From the NCBI GenBank assembly GCA_025677835.1, contig JAIXMR010000071.1:62001-126000 (forward strand): a stretch of DNA of 64,000 nt, in the 5' to 3' direction. The notes under the pieces are model-generated. The model ran no database searches. It was not told the DNA's origin and saw only the letters and a program-made list of their open reading frames with translations. Shown piece after piece: positions 1 through 12,365 of the stretch. Every line of letters begins with the position of its first letter. Position 1 is the first letter of the stretch. This stretch comes from Sporodiniella umbellata (taxonomy: Eukaryota > Mucoromycota > Mucoromycetes > Mucorales > Rhizopodaceae). The position numbers and the translations under genes are program-made.

Positions 1-7
1 GTATCTT

Positions 8-1112
8 ATGAAGAAGCGCCAGCAGGAGCAACTTGCCATCCGTCTAAACAGATCCACTAGCATTGAAAGCCCACGTCATCGTATCAACCGTGCCCTTTCC
101 GCCACCCGACGGCCGTTGAAGGAACACGCGACAAAGAGAAAACTCAGTAATCACGCCTTAATGACTGAATGGCCTTATGTTTTGACCCAAGACAATGAAG
201 AACAGGACCGTATGGTGGCACAGCATTATCTGTTGAGAACGGCGTTCGGCACTGATTTTCTTTCGCCCATCCGATCCCAACTGCACAAAGGCATTTTTGT
301 ACTCGATGTGGGCTGTGGGCCAGGCACCTGGACCATGGAAATGGCCACCGCTTTCCCAAAGTCTACCTTTGTAGGTATCGATCAATGCGCTTTTTTTCCC
401 AAGGACATTAAGCCCAAAAATTGCCATTTTCGTACATGCGGCCAGTTAGTACAACACCATCTTCGCCTTCCTTTCCCCGATAACAGTATTGATTACATCT
501 ATCAACGGGATATGAACTGGGGTCTGATGGGTCAAACATGGCAGGCCTTACTGAAAGAATACCTTCGCGTTCTAAAGCCTGGTGGTTGGATTGAAGTCCT
601 TGAACAAGACCTCGAGGCTCAAAGTAGCCCTGAAAACGAATGCAATATGAATGATGAATGTAAGTAACACAACCGACTTTTGGAATAGACCTTGATTTTA
701 AAATTCGATTTTTTTTCTAGTAATCAAGGGACTATGTTTACGTATGCAAGACCCTTATGCTGTCCATCGATTGCCTACCATGTTGACCGTGAACAAATTT
801 GAAAATATTGAAGCTATCTCAAGGTCTTGCCCTCTCGGCTGGGATCAGCCAGATCCTTTGGAACCGAATGAAAAAAAGGAAACGGTTAGGGGCGAGCCAC
901 CCAAATGTTGTGAATTCTCAAGGGCTATGTCTGGACAATATCTCTTTTTGTTGAAATCATTACGTCCTTGGCTCTCGACTGTCATGAGCTTGGATCACAA
1001 GGAATATGACGACTTCATCGCAGGCTTGCCTGCTCAATGGAGTCATGCCAAAACTTTTATCAATTGGCACTGTTTTATTGCTCAAAAACCACACGCTACA
1101 TACTGTAAATAA
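8..1112 (+). CDS. Class I SAM-dependent methyltransferase (N-terminus may be cut by the window edge)
   Basis: Two exons, 8-659 and 721-1112, close in phase across a GTAAGT...TTCTAG intron and give 347 residues from the first visible ATG. Motif I of the Rossmann methyltransferase fold, LDVGCGPGTW, lies at about residues 99-108. An acidic strand-2 motif FVGIDQ is at 121-126 and the post-motif LKPGGWIEVLEQD is near 190-205. This combination marks a family that is expanded in Mucoromycota; its substrate is unknown. The frame stays open upstream of the ATG to base 1, so the true start may lie outside the window. The C-terminal half, residues 218-347, is encoded by exon 2 and has no recognised motif. 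Family assignment is firm; specificity cannot be read. Confidence 0.88.
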
Positions 1113-1204
1113 TAAATGAAAAAACAAAATAAAAAAAAATCTTTGCTGTTCATACATATAAATATATACAAATGTATATATTCGTGTTTCTTTTTTTTTT
1201 TTTA

Positions 1205-3728
1205 TCAAGATAATGATTGTGTAAAGACAGATACAATCATTGCCATATGTATAGGCCAATAAACACTACAAACAAAAGTGAGAAACCAAGAATGGAAATG
1301 TTGATAGTCGAATAATAGGGTGGATAGTATCTCTGAAAGGGGTGCTTCTGTCCAAATACTAAATAAGGTCAAAAGCCCGGGAGGGGACAGTACAGCCAAA
1401 ACAAGAGTCTGAATGCATTTCCAAAATATTCGAGTCGAAGGCTGGATGAGAGTATAGGGCATTAAAATAAGGAGAGCGGTAGCGACACCTAATGCAAAAT
1501 TCAGGAGAGACACAGTTGCAACAGCTAACGCGCTTTCCGCAAGACAGAATAATTTGAGCATCGTTCCGTCATGTTCAGGGGAATTGCTCTTGATCACCCA
1601 GGCCACTAGGAGAAACACTGTGGCCCAAAATAAAAAGAGAGAAGTGCCGTATTGTATATGAATCGCCTTTTCCGGATAAATCAATCGTTAACGTATTTCA
1701 CGTAGATAAACATACAATTGTAGCATTTTACCTGTTCTCGAGTAAACTGTCCAAGATAACTGGAACTAAACGAAGGCTGCATTATGCCGAAAATAGCCAT
1801 ACCAGCTGCATGAGTAATAACAAGGACTATAAATGCAAACAAATGATGACGCTTTTTGCTTGTCATTTTATGGTCGAAATCTACAATTGGTTGACTGCCC
1901 AAGTAATACAAAACTAGAGAGTAAAATAGATGGTTAAGGATAGTTCTATTTTTAGTTTGGATAAGGCCAATGTTTTTTTTTTGTTTTTTTTTTGTTTTTG
2001 AAAAAAGGATATTTGTATAATGAAAGCACACGCAAAGAGTATAACTGGTGGCATATATTGACTGATGGACACATAATGATATGGTGATGAAAGCATATAA
2101 AAAAAGAACGATTGATGGAAATGTTCCAATAAATTGTTTAAACTACGGAAGCTAGACTCTACCAATCTATTCGCGCGTAAGGCATTGAACAGCTAGTCCA
2201 TAATCCCTGTTTACCTCCCAATTCGACCGTGTCCGTAAAGATTGTTCAAGTTGGTTGTTCCTGAAATACCGTGTATCGTAATCGCATCAATTCTATATCT
2301 AATTATCATACAATAATAATAAATCAGCCCGATTGTGTGCCAAAAAAGGACACGCTTACTTCAAGTACAACCCTGCATCGCTGGAAGGATGTCCGAATAC
2401 TAAATATTTCATACTGTTCAACATGTGAAACAACGATCGAAAGTAGCCGCTGTACTCAGAATTTGAAAACGGATGTTTTACTGTATCGTGAAGTGTGATT
2501 GACATAGGTGGATTAGTTCTCTCAGCAACAGCAACAACCGTATTAATCAAATCTAGGTTTGGTAGCTGTCCATTCACTCCCTCTATCTAAGACGGTCAAT
2601 TTTCTGTTTTTTTTTTTTTTTTTTTTTTAAGAAAAAACAACTTGCCAAAAAATATTCCCAAAGCTTCATAATACTGTGTACCAGGAAAGTCAAGATTAAT
2701 AGCACCCTGGATTGTACCTGATCTTGGCATTGTAATTGCTGAAAATCCGTCTATTATCAAAAAAAAAAAAAAATCAAAAAATCAAAAAATCAAAACAAAC
2801 TACACAAATTTACCTTCGTCAATACCATGATAAGCATCCAACCATGCCTGTGTTCCTAATTTTTCTTGATCTGTGATCAACAAGATGATATCTTTTGCCC
2901 AATATACGTTGCGCTTGAACAGTTTTGCCAATGACATGAGGACGGCAATACCGTTTGTGTTATCTGGCGGTATAACAAAATTAAATGGGTGCTTTTAGTT
3001 ACTAACGTTCTAAGCAAGAGCAAAGTCGGCTACTTACATTCGCCAGTCCTAGACATCCAAGGAGCACTTAAAATCAACGCTTCTTTACCGTCACTTCGAG
3101 GTGCTTTATTAATAGCAAACACATTTGTTCCTTTCTATCGAGTATTCAATAAGAAGCAGTGGTTCAGATAGGCTATTTTACCGTATTATTATCAAGTGTA
3201 AAGTGCTGAACAGCTGAAATAAATCCAGATCGTCTGAATTCTTCATGTATAGATTGTGCTCGTCTGTTTCAAGATTATTATTCTTTTCTTTTGTAATTCA
3301 CGAAATCTTACATCTCGCTTTCTTTCTCCTGTATCTCTACCAACTTGTGTACATAGTCTTCTGCTGCCCTTATGTCGTTATATCCATACTCAATATTGGC
3401 CTGACGGAACGTTTATTATTACTACCGCGTTTCGGTTTAGAAAAAAAACAGAGCTTACCTGTCCTGGAAGAAGAGCATTTTCGGAGATATACGTTCCTTT
3501 ACTATATAATTCGGACGGTAAAATCAATATCCAAGCAGTGCCAACTAGGAAAAGAACAAAGCTACAAAACTATATCAATCTTTTTGCCATTGCTCGAATG
3601 AGGCCCTTGTACCTTAGGGCAGGTGCAAATCTTTGTAAAAATCGAAATATTCGTATTTGTTTTTGGGGATCGACCACATTGCCGCCTCCCCTTGACATCA
3701 TTCTTTCTTTTATTTTAGCCAGCAACAT
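1205..3728 (-). CDS. GAA1: GPI transamidase complex subunit GAA1
   Basis: GAA1 is the large membrane subunit of the ER complex that attaches GPI anchors to proteins. Twelve exons were assembled: 3728-3613, 3561-3459, 3400-3312, 3263-3182, 3134-3038, 2963-2814, 2750-2646, 2582-2360, 2298-2215, 2166-2032, 1945-1732 and 1666-1205. All phases close and give 619 residues, close to the roughly 615-620 of yeast and human GAA1. Seen motifs are the lumenal TYISENAL after the first membrane segment, NGQLPNLDL in the M28-peptidase-like domain, and NLLEHFHQSFFFY plus YVSISQYMP before the C-terminal membrane bundle. Exon 7 to 8 uses a GC-AG intron. The first intron (3612-3562, 51 bp) hides in frame except for a TAG. 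The donor at 2031 (GTGTGC) is weak, so that junction is less sure. The start could instead be the ATG at 3701. Confidence 0.92.
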
Positions 3729-4286
3729 TGGCGATCTATTACAGTGAGAAATTAAATACAAAAAATGAATAGAATAATCGAATTTAGGTGCAATTACCTT
3801 TGTTCCCCTTTCGCAATTCAAACGCAGCCTGCGATTTTATTCCATAAAATAATACAAAGCCAAACAGCAGAGATTTTTTTCTCTTATGGAACAATTAAAA
3901 CACTGCAAGCAGCCTATAGTTCAATACGAATAGAATCATCCTTTACGCATATCAATTAAAAGCAAGATTGAGAGAATCTATAGGGCGAATGTTGATTCAC
4001 TTAGTATTGTTATAACAGCAAGCAAAAAAAATAAACAGCCAAAAAGCGTTCATCTCTTAAATTTCTTGGCAGCAAGAGAAAGAAAAAAAGAATATAAGAA
4101 CGGATGAAGAGCAGAGTGTCCCAGGTTGTCATAGGAAGACAACAACAGCTTCAGTTTTCAATATAATGTTTTTAGATACGCCAAATGTGTAAAAAAGTAA
4201 CCTGTTCTTTTCGTTTTGTTTCTGTTTTTGGATTAAATCTCTAAAGTGACAAGATTTGCCGCTTCCATTGTACTTTCAGTATATCT

Positions 4287-4883
4287 TTATTCTTTTTTTT
4301 TTATTTCTTCAAGCTTTTGCTTAAATGTAATCTCAACTAACTTTTGCGTAAATTCGTCAAACTTATGATCTTCAGATCGAAGCTGATCTAGTGTTTTTTC
4401 GGGCTGAGGTGAGCCGTCTACTAATTTTACTAGTTTCCTAATTTGAGAGTATTCAAGGAACTTGTGAATGTCATCAGAATGTAGTACTTTTCGAAGATCT
4501 TCAGGTGTGAGGCGACTTGGCTCTTCATCGTCTGGATCACCTACTGTTTTAATGTCTTTTCTGGAAGGTTGCTCTTTCGTAAGTTCATCTAAAGATGAGC
4601 AAGAAAAATGTGATTGTGTGAAATAAAATCAAATGTTTTGAATATTACCTTTATTGGCAGTACTATTTTCGCATTGTGCCTCTATTTAATCTATTTAGAT
4701 CTATTTTCAGCATAAACTTTTAAAGTCCAAACTACCTTTATGGTTTTTGAAGCATACTAATGAGCAGCTATTATATAGTTAGACACAGTGCAATTAACCA
4801 AAATGTAACATTTACTATTGCAACTTGCACTTTGGGCATTTATACTTGGATTCAGCGTTGTTACAGACTTCACATGCGACCAT
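4287..4883 (-). CDS. ZNHIT3: Zinc-finger HIT protein, ZNHIT3/Hit1-like
   Basis: Four exons, 4883-4816, 4767-4736, 4681-4649 and 4588-4287, close in phase and give 144 residues. The N-terminus reads C-x2-C-x8-C-x2-C followed across the first splice by YCS-x2-C-x3-H, the zf-HIT arrangement. The C-terminal part (about residues 45-140) is a charged helical segment with a PEDLRKVL helix and a final KLVEIT helix, resembling the ZNHIT3 C-terminal domain. ZNHIT3/Hit1 works with Rsa1/NUFIP in assembling box C/D snoRNPs; that role is inferred from the family. The exons are too short to appear as long open frames, so simple ORF calling misses this gene. No upstream ATG in frame competes with the start at 4883. 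Confidence 0.85.
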
Positions 4884-7800
4884 TTTAAAAGGTATTAAAT
4901 TCGCTTTGCTTTTTTAAGAAAAAAATTAGAAAAAAAGATATAAAAATACTAATTGGCCAATGGGAGTAAGGTAAATGTTATTTGGCCAACGAGGTCGTTT
5001 ATGTGATTCCTTTAGCTATGGGTAGCTCCAATCTCATAAAATAAAAGCAGAGAAAAACCATGCTTAGCTGACGCTTTTTTTTTAGAATACCTTCGCTTCT
5101 GTCTATATTAATACCGTCCTAAAAGAAGTGTTCATAACAGAGATTGAGACTTTGACAAAAAAAAAAATCTAGCTTCGTTTATAAATACTAGCCGGACAGA
5201 CATTATTTAATCTATACCTAAATCATTCCAGGCAGCCATCATCATATTATTTCAAGATTCAAACAGTCGTTATAATAATAAAAAAAAAGAAGTCATGCGA
5301 TGAAGTGAGTTGACCAACTTTGAAAGGTAATGTATTGAAAGCGAAAGGAAGATAATTTTTTTTAGTGTCTAAAACATCGATGACAGGTAGCCGTTAGAAT
5401 ATAAGAAGCTTAAAAATAGGTCACAGAGACCACAGTAAGGCATTAGCTAACAGTACAGGTCGACGTAGCAAAGGTGTGCATGAACTTGGACGTGAGATTA
5501 TGTACCAGTTTATTATGCCATATGCCGAAACTACTATTTATAAACCTCGGCAAAAAGTTATTTTCTGTGCATCAATAAAGTTATACCAACAAGGTTGTAG
5601 TTTAGTTAAAATCTATACTTCTAAAATAATATATAAAAACAACTCAAAGCTTCTTGAAACATTCCTAAAATCTTAGGCTATCAAAAAAAAAAAAAAAAAA
5701 AACTAGTTTGATCTGGCAAAATACAGTACAGAAAAAGCCAAAGTACTTTCCTTGTTTGCACAACTTACATTGAACTTCAGTGTTGGTTTAGCTTCCTTTA
5801 ATTTCCGAATGTTGACTCAATTAGCTGTTGCTGTTGAAGACTTTCGTGTTTTAGAGATTCAAGTGTGTAAACTAAAAGATTTCCGCTTGTTGATAAAAAG
5901 TAAAGAACAAAAATAAGGTAAAAAGGAATGTAGTGACCACCGGATCTTATAGAGTAGATCAAACTATATGGAAAAATAAAATAAAAGTAAAATAGAATAA
6001 AAAGAGTTTACAGAGAAGGATAAGTTCAACTTCAAGGGATCAAAATAAAATAAAATATAAAGAAGGGTATTCAGTGATAGGTTTTTTATATGAATATTTA
6101 TAAGTTTTATAATCATTTATATAACTGTTTATTTGATTAGTTGTTTGATATGTTATTTGATGATTATCTTTTTTGGGTTTTTATACACTTTCTGATGTTT
6201 TTCTAGTTTCTGTATTTTATAATGTTTTTTCTTTTTATAGCTAGTTCGACATGTCAAAGATGTAGTAGTTGTTGTAGATCTTCAACATGTTGTGGATATC
6301 GTTGGTGTGACTCACAAAAATTTCTTTTTAGTCAATATTGACTACTTCTCCATTCTCGTCTGTAGCACTGTTCATTCTTAAATATCGTCATACACAAACA
6401 GCTCCCACAATCAGAGATATATCTTCAAACAAGTGCGATATGGCTTCGAATCCAGTCAAAAAATTGTAGGAGTACTCAATAGCACATTTCACTGAGTTTG
6501 GCTGTAAGAACAATATGTCTTGTTCAATAAAAGTAGGTAAACCTTTAAACTACTGCGGGTGACTTTCTATATCCGAATCGAAATGTATACATATATTATT
6601 TAACGAATTTTATTCGTTTTATACATTTAGCATTTGACTTGAGTACCTGTCAAAATATTGACGTTCATCCGATATTTTTTCTAATCAAAACTTCCTTAGC
6701 TCAGTCTATAAGTTGCCTTAAACATGACAGCTGTACAAAGTTTGAGAGCTTTCTGTTAGACTATAAAAACAAACAATAAAATTGGTGACAGCAAAATTTT
6801 CGTAACCGTAGTCACCTTCACAAAAAAGACTGGAAACAATAACTGGGCTAATTAAATTAAAAAGGCTGATAACTATTACTAAAGAAGCTCTTTAGTTTGA
6901 TTTTTATTCTGTTGCTTGTAAAACGACAAAGCAAAATCTTTGAGGTGGCTTTTTCTATGCTTTTACAGGGTTCCGTAGTTTTTTTTCCAAAAAGTACCTT
7001 TTTTTCTAAAAAAAACCTATGACGCTTAACCTTATTCTTTGGCAGTGTTTAAAGCTGTTCTATTGGGTTGAGCTCAGTGGAGCGACTGAAAAACTAATGT
7101 AGCGTTTAGAAGTTAACAGCCTTTGAAATAGAAAAATATAAAACGAGCTGTATCTTGTATTTTATCTTTGACTTAGTTGTTGTTAAAACGTTTTTTTAAT
7201 TGAAAAGATTTACTGTTAAAAGGATAGCACTGCTGAAAAAAGAAATGAACTAGGGTGTGTTTGCCAACATCGGAAGACTCAATAATAAAATGTAGTAGTT
7301 GTTTATTCTTTTTCTATCTGAACGAACTTACCATCAAACTTCTGCTTCACATACCACTAAAAACTTAACAGTTCCGTGTCAGGTCAGCCGTCTGTTAATG
7401 CAAAAGAGTATGTAGTTTATAGTATTCATGTCAAAGTTGAGATATCTAGCTAATAATGTTATTCTATTCTGCTTAAAATTTGTGGAGACAGTGGTGATTA
7501 TGTAGAATCGCCGGTTTTTTAACCATTATCTATTTTGTTCACGAAAAGAGTGCCGACAATTGTACCAAAACCTCACTTGTAGGCCTTTAACAAAAATCAT
7601 CTCATTTATTTGAAAGAAAACATGAGCTTTTTGGAAGTCGTTATCTGTTGTAGAGCAAAGTAAGCGATTTAGCAAAAAAAAAAAAAACCCCCTTTTCTTT
7701 GCACTTCTTACTAACAAACACCCAAGCATTTGATGTGTGCTGTTTTATGTATTGGTTCAAAAACCCTTTGGCTTTTGTGATAGCTGCTAAAGTTTGGTAT

Positions 7801-9725
7801 AAAACTTTATCTGGAAAGTACAGTATCGAATCTTTGTACTAGCGAAGGAAGTAAGTTTTGGATCGAAGATCCAACAAATACAAAAGTCGTACTTGAGTCA
7901 ACACTCTCGAAGAAGCCGGAGGCTGCAAGAAGCTCAGAGTTTTTAAGTCGCGTAGTCAATTCAAAGTGATCACATCTAGCTGCCTCTTCGTTGCTAAAGT
8001 TTTTTTTTAGGAGCTTTATATTAAATTGCTATCATAGAAGTAAAATTAAGTTTACAAAGGGCTTCGGATAAACCACAAAAAGCCTCTTAAAACCTATAAG
8101 AAAGTACGTAATAGACCTGAACAGCAAGAACGAGTTTCTTGATGTAGTACACACCATGACTAAATTAAAGAGAGACATACTATCCATACACGAATATACT
8201 CATGCTAGAGCTCTCAAGAGAAAAAACATTGCTGTGGTTGACAGAGACAAAAGTTTATACCAGCCAACAAAATTACTACGGCGAGGGTACATAGTTTTTT
8301 TTTAAAAAAAACTCGCCTGTGTTTTTTAGTAACAGAAAGTGATAGTACGGCTCATAATTATATATAAAAAGATTTACGCAAAAAGTAATATAGCCTTAAA
8401 ACTTCTCTTGGTTTTCACATTTATCCTTAATTGCTTTGATTAACAGAGTCAACCGTAAACAGATGGAAGTTTTTGTGACTCCAAAAAGCAATTCCCAAAT
8501 TTCTAACCAGCAAAAAGATATTGGCAGGTGTTCACCATTTCATGTATTTTAAAAGCAGCTGTGGTAGTCTACTAAAACCTATGCACTGGAATAATCAACT
8601 AACCTTGCCGAAGCAACGAACCGATGAAGAGCCTCTATCTACCCAATTTGGCAGAATAGTTTTAAAACTGCATTAAAAGGTTTATGCTATAGGTGCAGGC
8701 CCCACCCACACACGTCTGTAAGATGGTGCACTATGGATAAGTTTATTTCTATATTGAAAAGGCACCAGTTGTTGAGTTACGATTGCCACTTTTCTGATTG
8801 GTTGTTGTTTATAATTTTGTAACGGTTTAAACTCAGTCTATTATTAATAACTAACCAAATCCATACTTTGACATTACTTGATCCAGGGCGCACTTTGCTA
8901 TTAACTTCAAGAATATATAAAGGTTACTTTGTATATTGGATATACTAGAAGATATCTTCTCAAATTCTCTAGCCATTATATTTTTGCTTTTGCATTTTAT
9001 TAAAACATCTAAATATGAATGTTGACGCAAGGAAGTTGCAGAATATAGTAAGCCGTCTCTCATGATCTACCCGGCTAAAATCACTTTGATAATAATGCCT
9101 TGGTTTGCTCCCTCCCTTGTATTGCGAAGAAATCAAAGCAATATAATTTAGCTATCATATGAAGGTAAAGGGAAAAAAGGGAAGTATAGTCGCTTTTTTG
9201 TAAAGTATTAAAAGCGAAAAACAAAGCGGCTCTTTGGAGCGTTCATCACATTTTGCGGCTTCACTCCGTCAATATTCACATTAGCTCAAAATCGCTTCAG
9301 TAAAAAATTCACCTGCCCCAGCAGAAAATGAGTGCCACCAAAACCCAGTACCTACAGCTTGCTTTTTTATTATTACTAAATTCTTTCTGTCATACGCTAT
9401 ATTACTTCATAGATCTCTGATCAGGTCGAATATGAATGCCCAACTACCTTACTGCAGTTAATACTCCCATACGCTTTTCAATGGTCAAATAAAATGTATG
9501 TGATTACCATAAGTTGTATAAAAGTATAAAAACTTTTTGATTTTGTCTCCTTCATACAGATAACCTCATCCTTTAACCTTTCAATGTGTTTTTTTTTTGT
9601 ACTATTTTAAATAACTGGATTTGAATTGCAAATCACCGTGTAACTGAAAACTCCCTTTTAAATAAAAGATAGTCTCGGTTTGTTGTACAATCTTTTCTTT
9701 CACATACATCAATATAAAAACATAG
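4884..9725. other. Gene-poor AT-rich stretch
   Basis: No gene with a recognisable domain is visible on either strand. The stretch holds many short A and T runs, a few open frames of 60-70 codons without family resemblance (for example 5476-5676), and scattered coding-like fragments with stops, the clearest at 8114-8304. It probably contains decayed transposon or gene remains, but none could be named. Confidence 0.5.
8114..8304 (+). pseudogene. Coding-like fragment, unidentified
   Basis: About 63 codons with balanced, non-repetitive, protein-like composition (charged helix, then LYQPTKLLRRGY) read open up to a stop inside a T9A8 run. No start codon or partner exon is evident, and the flanking sequence is broken by stops. 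It may be the remnant of a transposon-encoded protein. No family was recognised. Confidence 0.25.
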
Positions 9726-11260
9726 ATGAGCGAAAGGCAATCGAAATCGATTCAAGACAGGCATGAGCGCATTTTAAATGAGCTTGCCAAAAGACCAGGC
9801 AACGACCTTTGCGCTGACTGTGGAAGCAAAAGTAAAATCAAAATAAAACATAAAGATGAAGAAAGACTTGACTAACCCAATGCCTAATTCCCTGTTTAAA
9901 GATCCTCGCTGGGCTTCCCATTCACTCGGTGTTTTTCTCTGTATTCGATGTGCTGGCATTCATCGTAAGATGGGTACCCATATCTCAAAAATAAAGTCAA
10001 TAACTATGGATCAATGGTCTTCTGAGCAGATAGATGTAAATACCTATAAACATCTATTAGGGTACTTTTTTGACACAAAATACATAATAGGTTATGCGCA
10101 ATTCAGGAGGAAATACAGCAGTAAATATTACCATCAATCCAAGTAATCAATCAATACCTTTAGCCTCAGACGACGACCAGTAAAGAGTCACATTATATGA
10201 AACATAAGCTTTACTAAAAATGATTCTTATTTATAGCTCGATGGAAAAGTATATTCGTGCCAAATGGGAGAAGCGAGTCTTTATGGCTCCTAAAAAAACT
10301 ACACACTCTAATGTACAAGCACCACCCAAAAGATCTTCATCTGTCCCGGTTCATATGCAACCAAAGGATGATATTTTGGTCCACACACCCACTGTACAGC
10401 ATCGATCACCAGTAACTATACATCAACAAACCAACATCCTTACAGATGAACAAAAGGTGGAACAGCTTGTTAGACTAGGGTTTACAGATAGAACTATGAA
10501 CTCGGAAGCTTTGCGAAGGGCTGGTGGAAACACGGATGTCGCAATCGCTATTTTGAATGAGACAAAAGCAAGTGCTTCACCTGTTCCTGCTAATCCGTTC
10601 TTAGCAAATTCATCACAGCTTGCCAATTCTCTATTATCTCCTCAAAGACAACAAGCAAATACTGGCTACAGCTCGTCACAGTTAGATACAAACAAGAGTT
10701 ACAATTTTCAGCAACAAAATTTCAACGCAGCGTACACTTCACATAATGTAGCAAATACAGAAATTAACTTGCAACAACCTGGCACTCCTTTCAATATACA
10801 ACAATCATATACATCTTCCTTTACAACGCAACAGAAGGAACCTAATTATAGCTTTTTGAATCAAAATAACATGAATACCATACAGCCTATGAACAACAGC
10901 TACAACTCATTAGGCTTTTCTTCCAATAGCTTTTCGACCAATGTTCCATTCGACAACAGCATTGTTAGTACCTCCAGTAAGTTTTTAGTTTTTTTTTTTT
11001 TTTTTTTTTAAAAAAAAGCCAGTCTACTTATTTTTTTTTTTGTGTATACAGCATTCACTACCACACCTGCATCTAGTAGCAATGTGTTTAGTCAATCGGC
11101 TCCTAGTATGCCTTTTCAACCGTCTACTTCAAACAATCCATTCTCCCAATCTAACACAGCGTTCAATGCACAAAGCCAACCAATGAACCCACCTTTTACA
11201 AACCAACTATTCAGCAATATAGCGCCAAACCCTTGGGCAACACAGACTTACTTCAACTGA
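9726..11260 (+). CDS. ArfGAP zinc-finger protein with UBA domain and Q/N-rich tail (Gts1/Age2/SMAP-like)
   Basis: Five exons, 9726-9831, 9902-10035, 10091-10179, 10237-10976 and 11052-11260, close in phase and give 425 residues. The ArfGAP zinc finger is complete: Cys29, Cys32, Cys49 and Cys52 (C-x2-C-x16-C-x2-C), with the catalytic arginine finger in GIHRKMG. The helix [12 protein letters not shown], typical of the SMAP/Age2 group, follows near residue 112. A UBA domain occupies about 178-218. The rest is rich in Gln, Asn, Ser, Thr and Phe, like the tails of trafficking adaptors. ArfGAPs stimulate GTP hydrolysis by Arf on Golgi and endosomal membranes. The ArfGAP-UBA-Q-rich order matches Gts1. 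The last intron carries a long T run followed by A8. Confidence 0.92.
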
Positions 11261-12021
11261 GGCTAAATGCCTTTGTATTAACTGTATTATCATTTACTCA
11301 AAAACAGTAAAAGCTACACTTGAAACTCCATTTGTTGTAAAACACATATCTTTTTTAAGTTTTTTTTGCACACTGTTTAGCTTTTTTATACATTCATAGA
11401 TATACTTAATCTTCTGACTGTTAGAAAAAAATCGTAGAGATTGTAGTAACTGAAATTGTACTATGAAGTACCATTTACTATATTTCTGACAGAAGTTTTA
11501 TATTTGCATCTATATTGCTGTCTTTAAATCTAAGCTACTGATAGCGTTGGAGTTAATAGAAAACAAAGTCATGTAAAGTTTGATTATCTACTGATTTAAT
11601 ATGGTATTTAGAAAAAGAAGCTGTTGACTAAAGTATAGTTGCTTGAAGAAGTTTTTCGGCGGTTGGAAGTATGGTGTTTGTGTGGAACAAAATGAAACAA
11701 TAATTTTGTATATTTAACTAAAAGCTGCTTTGATTATTTATCAAAGATACAGTGTTATATGTTCTTTTTAAAAAATCAAAAAATCAAAGACTGTCTTTAT
11801 AAGACTACAGTTTTTCATATCGTTAGAGCATTGGGTTGTCAATTTAATTAATGCTAATAAAATAGTTTGACCAAAATTTATGGAAAAAAAAACTACATCG
11901 ATTGAAAATAACAACGTGGTCCCTGTTTTTAATTACAAAAAATCTAAAATGAAAAAATCAAAATTTGATAGTCTTGCTTACCATGTTATTTATTAAGGCA
12001 CTTGTATTCAAATTCGCCGAC

Positions 12022-12143
12022 GTAACAGTTAACAAGTTATGTATATTCGTAAAGTTTTTGTTTTGTTGAGTTCAAGCTTTTTGTAACAGTTAACAAGTTA
12101 TGTATATTCGTAAAGTTTTTGTTTTGTTGAGTTCAAGCTTTTT
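12022..12143. repeat. Perfect 61-bp tandem duplication
   Basis: Two identical 61-base copies lie head to tail, 12022-12082 and 12083-12143, each beginning GTAACAGTTAACAAG. No mismatch was seen, so the duplication is recent or is an assembly artefact. Confidence 0.9.
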
Positions 12144-12300
12144 GTATTAATTAACAAAAGAAAATATTAGCTTATCTCTAAAGAAAGTTTCCTGCTATAT
12201 ACTTGACATTGCTTTCAGTTTATCAACAAATATTGTGTCGCTCTTTGCATACTAAAGAATCCAAATAACGCTTTGAAATTATGCAAGAGATTTTTTTTTA

Positions 12301-12324
12301 TCAATTTTTTTTAAAAAAAATTGA
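12301..12324. promoter_or_regulatory. 24-bp perfect palindrome upstream of NELF-C/D
   Basis: The sequence is TCAA-T8-A8-TTGA, perfectly self-complementary. It lies 41 bp before the ATG at 12366, where it may fall in the core promoter or 5' UTR. The function is unknown; poly(dA:dT) tracts disfavour nucleosomes. Confidence 0.5.
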
Positions 12325-12365
12325 CCACGCTACTGTTAATTTTTTTCTTTTTGATTTAATTTATT

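Larger units (their letters stand above)
11261..12365. other. Intergenic region between the ArfGAP gene and NELF-C/D
   Basis: No coding sequence is seen. It contains a perfect 61-bp tandem duplication at 12022-12143 and a perfect 24-bp palindrome at 12301-12324, 41 bp before the NELF-C/D start codon. The first part is presumably 3' untranslated sequence of the ArfGAP gene. Confidence 0.6.

Noticed and set aside
3570..3572. In-frame TAG in the N-terminal part of GAA1, looking like a nonsense mutation
   Set aside because: Removing a 51-bp GT-AG intron (3612-3562) eliminates it and gives a better match to the family's first membrane segment.
6430..6470. TTCGAATCC word resembling a tRNA B box
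   Set aside because: No A box, acceptor stem or cloverleaf pairing could be found upstream.
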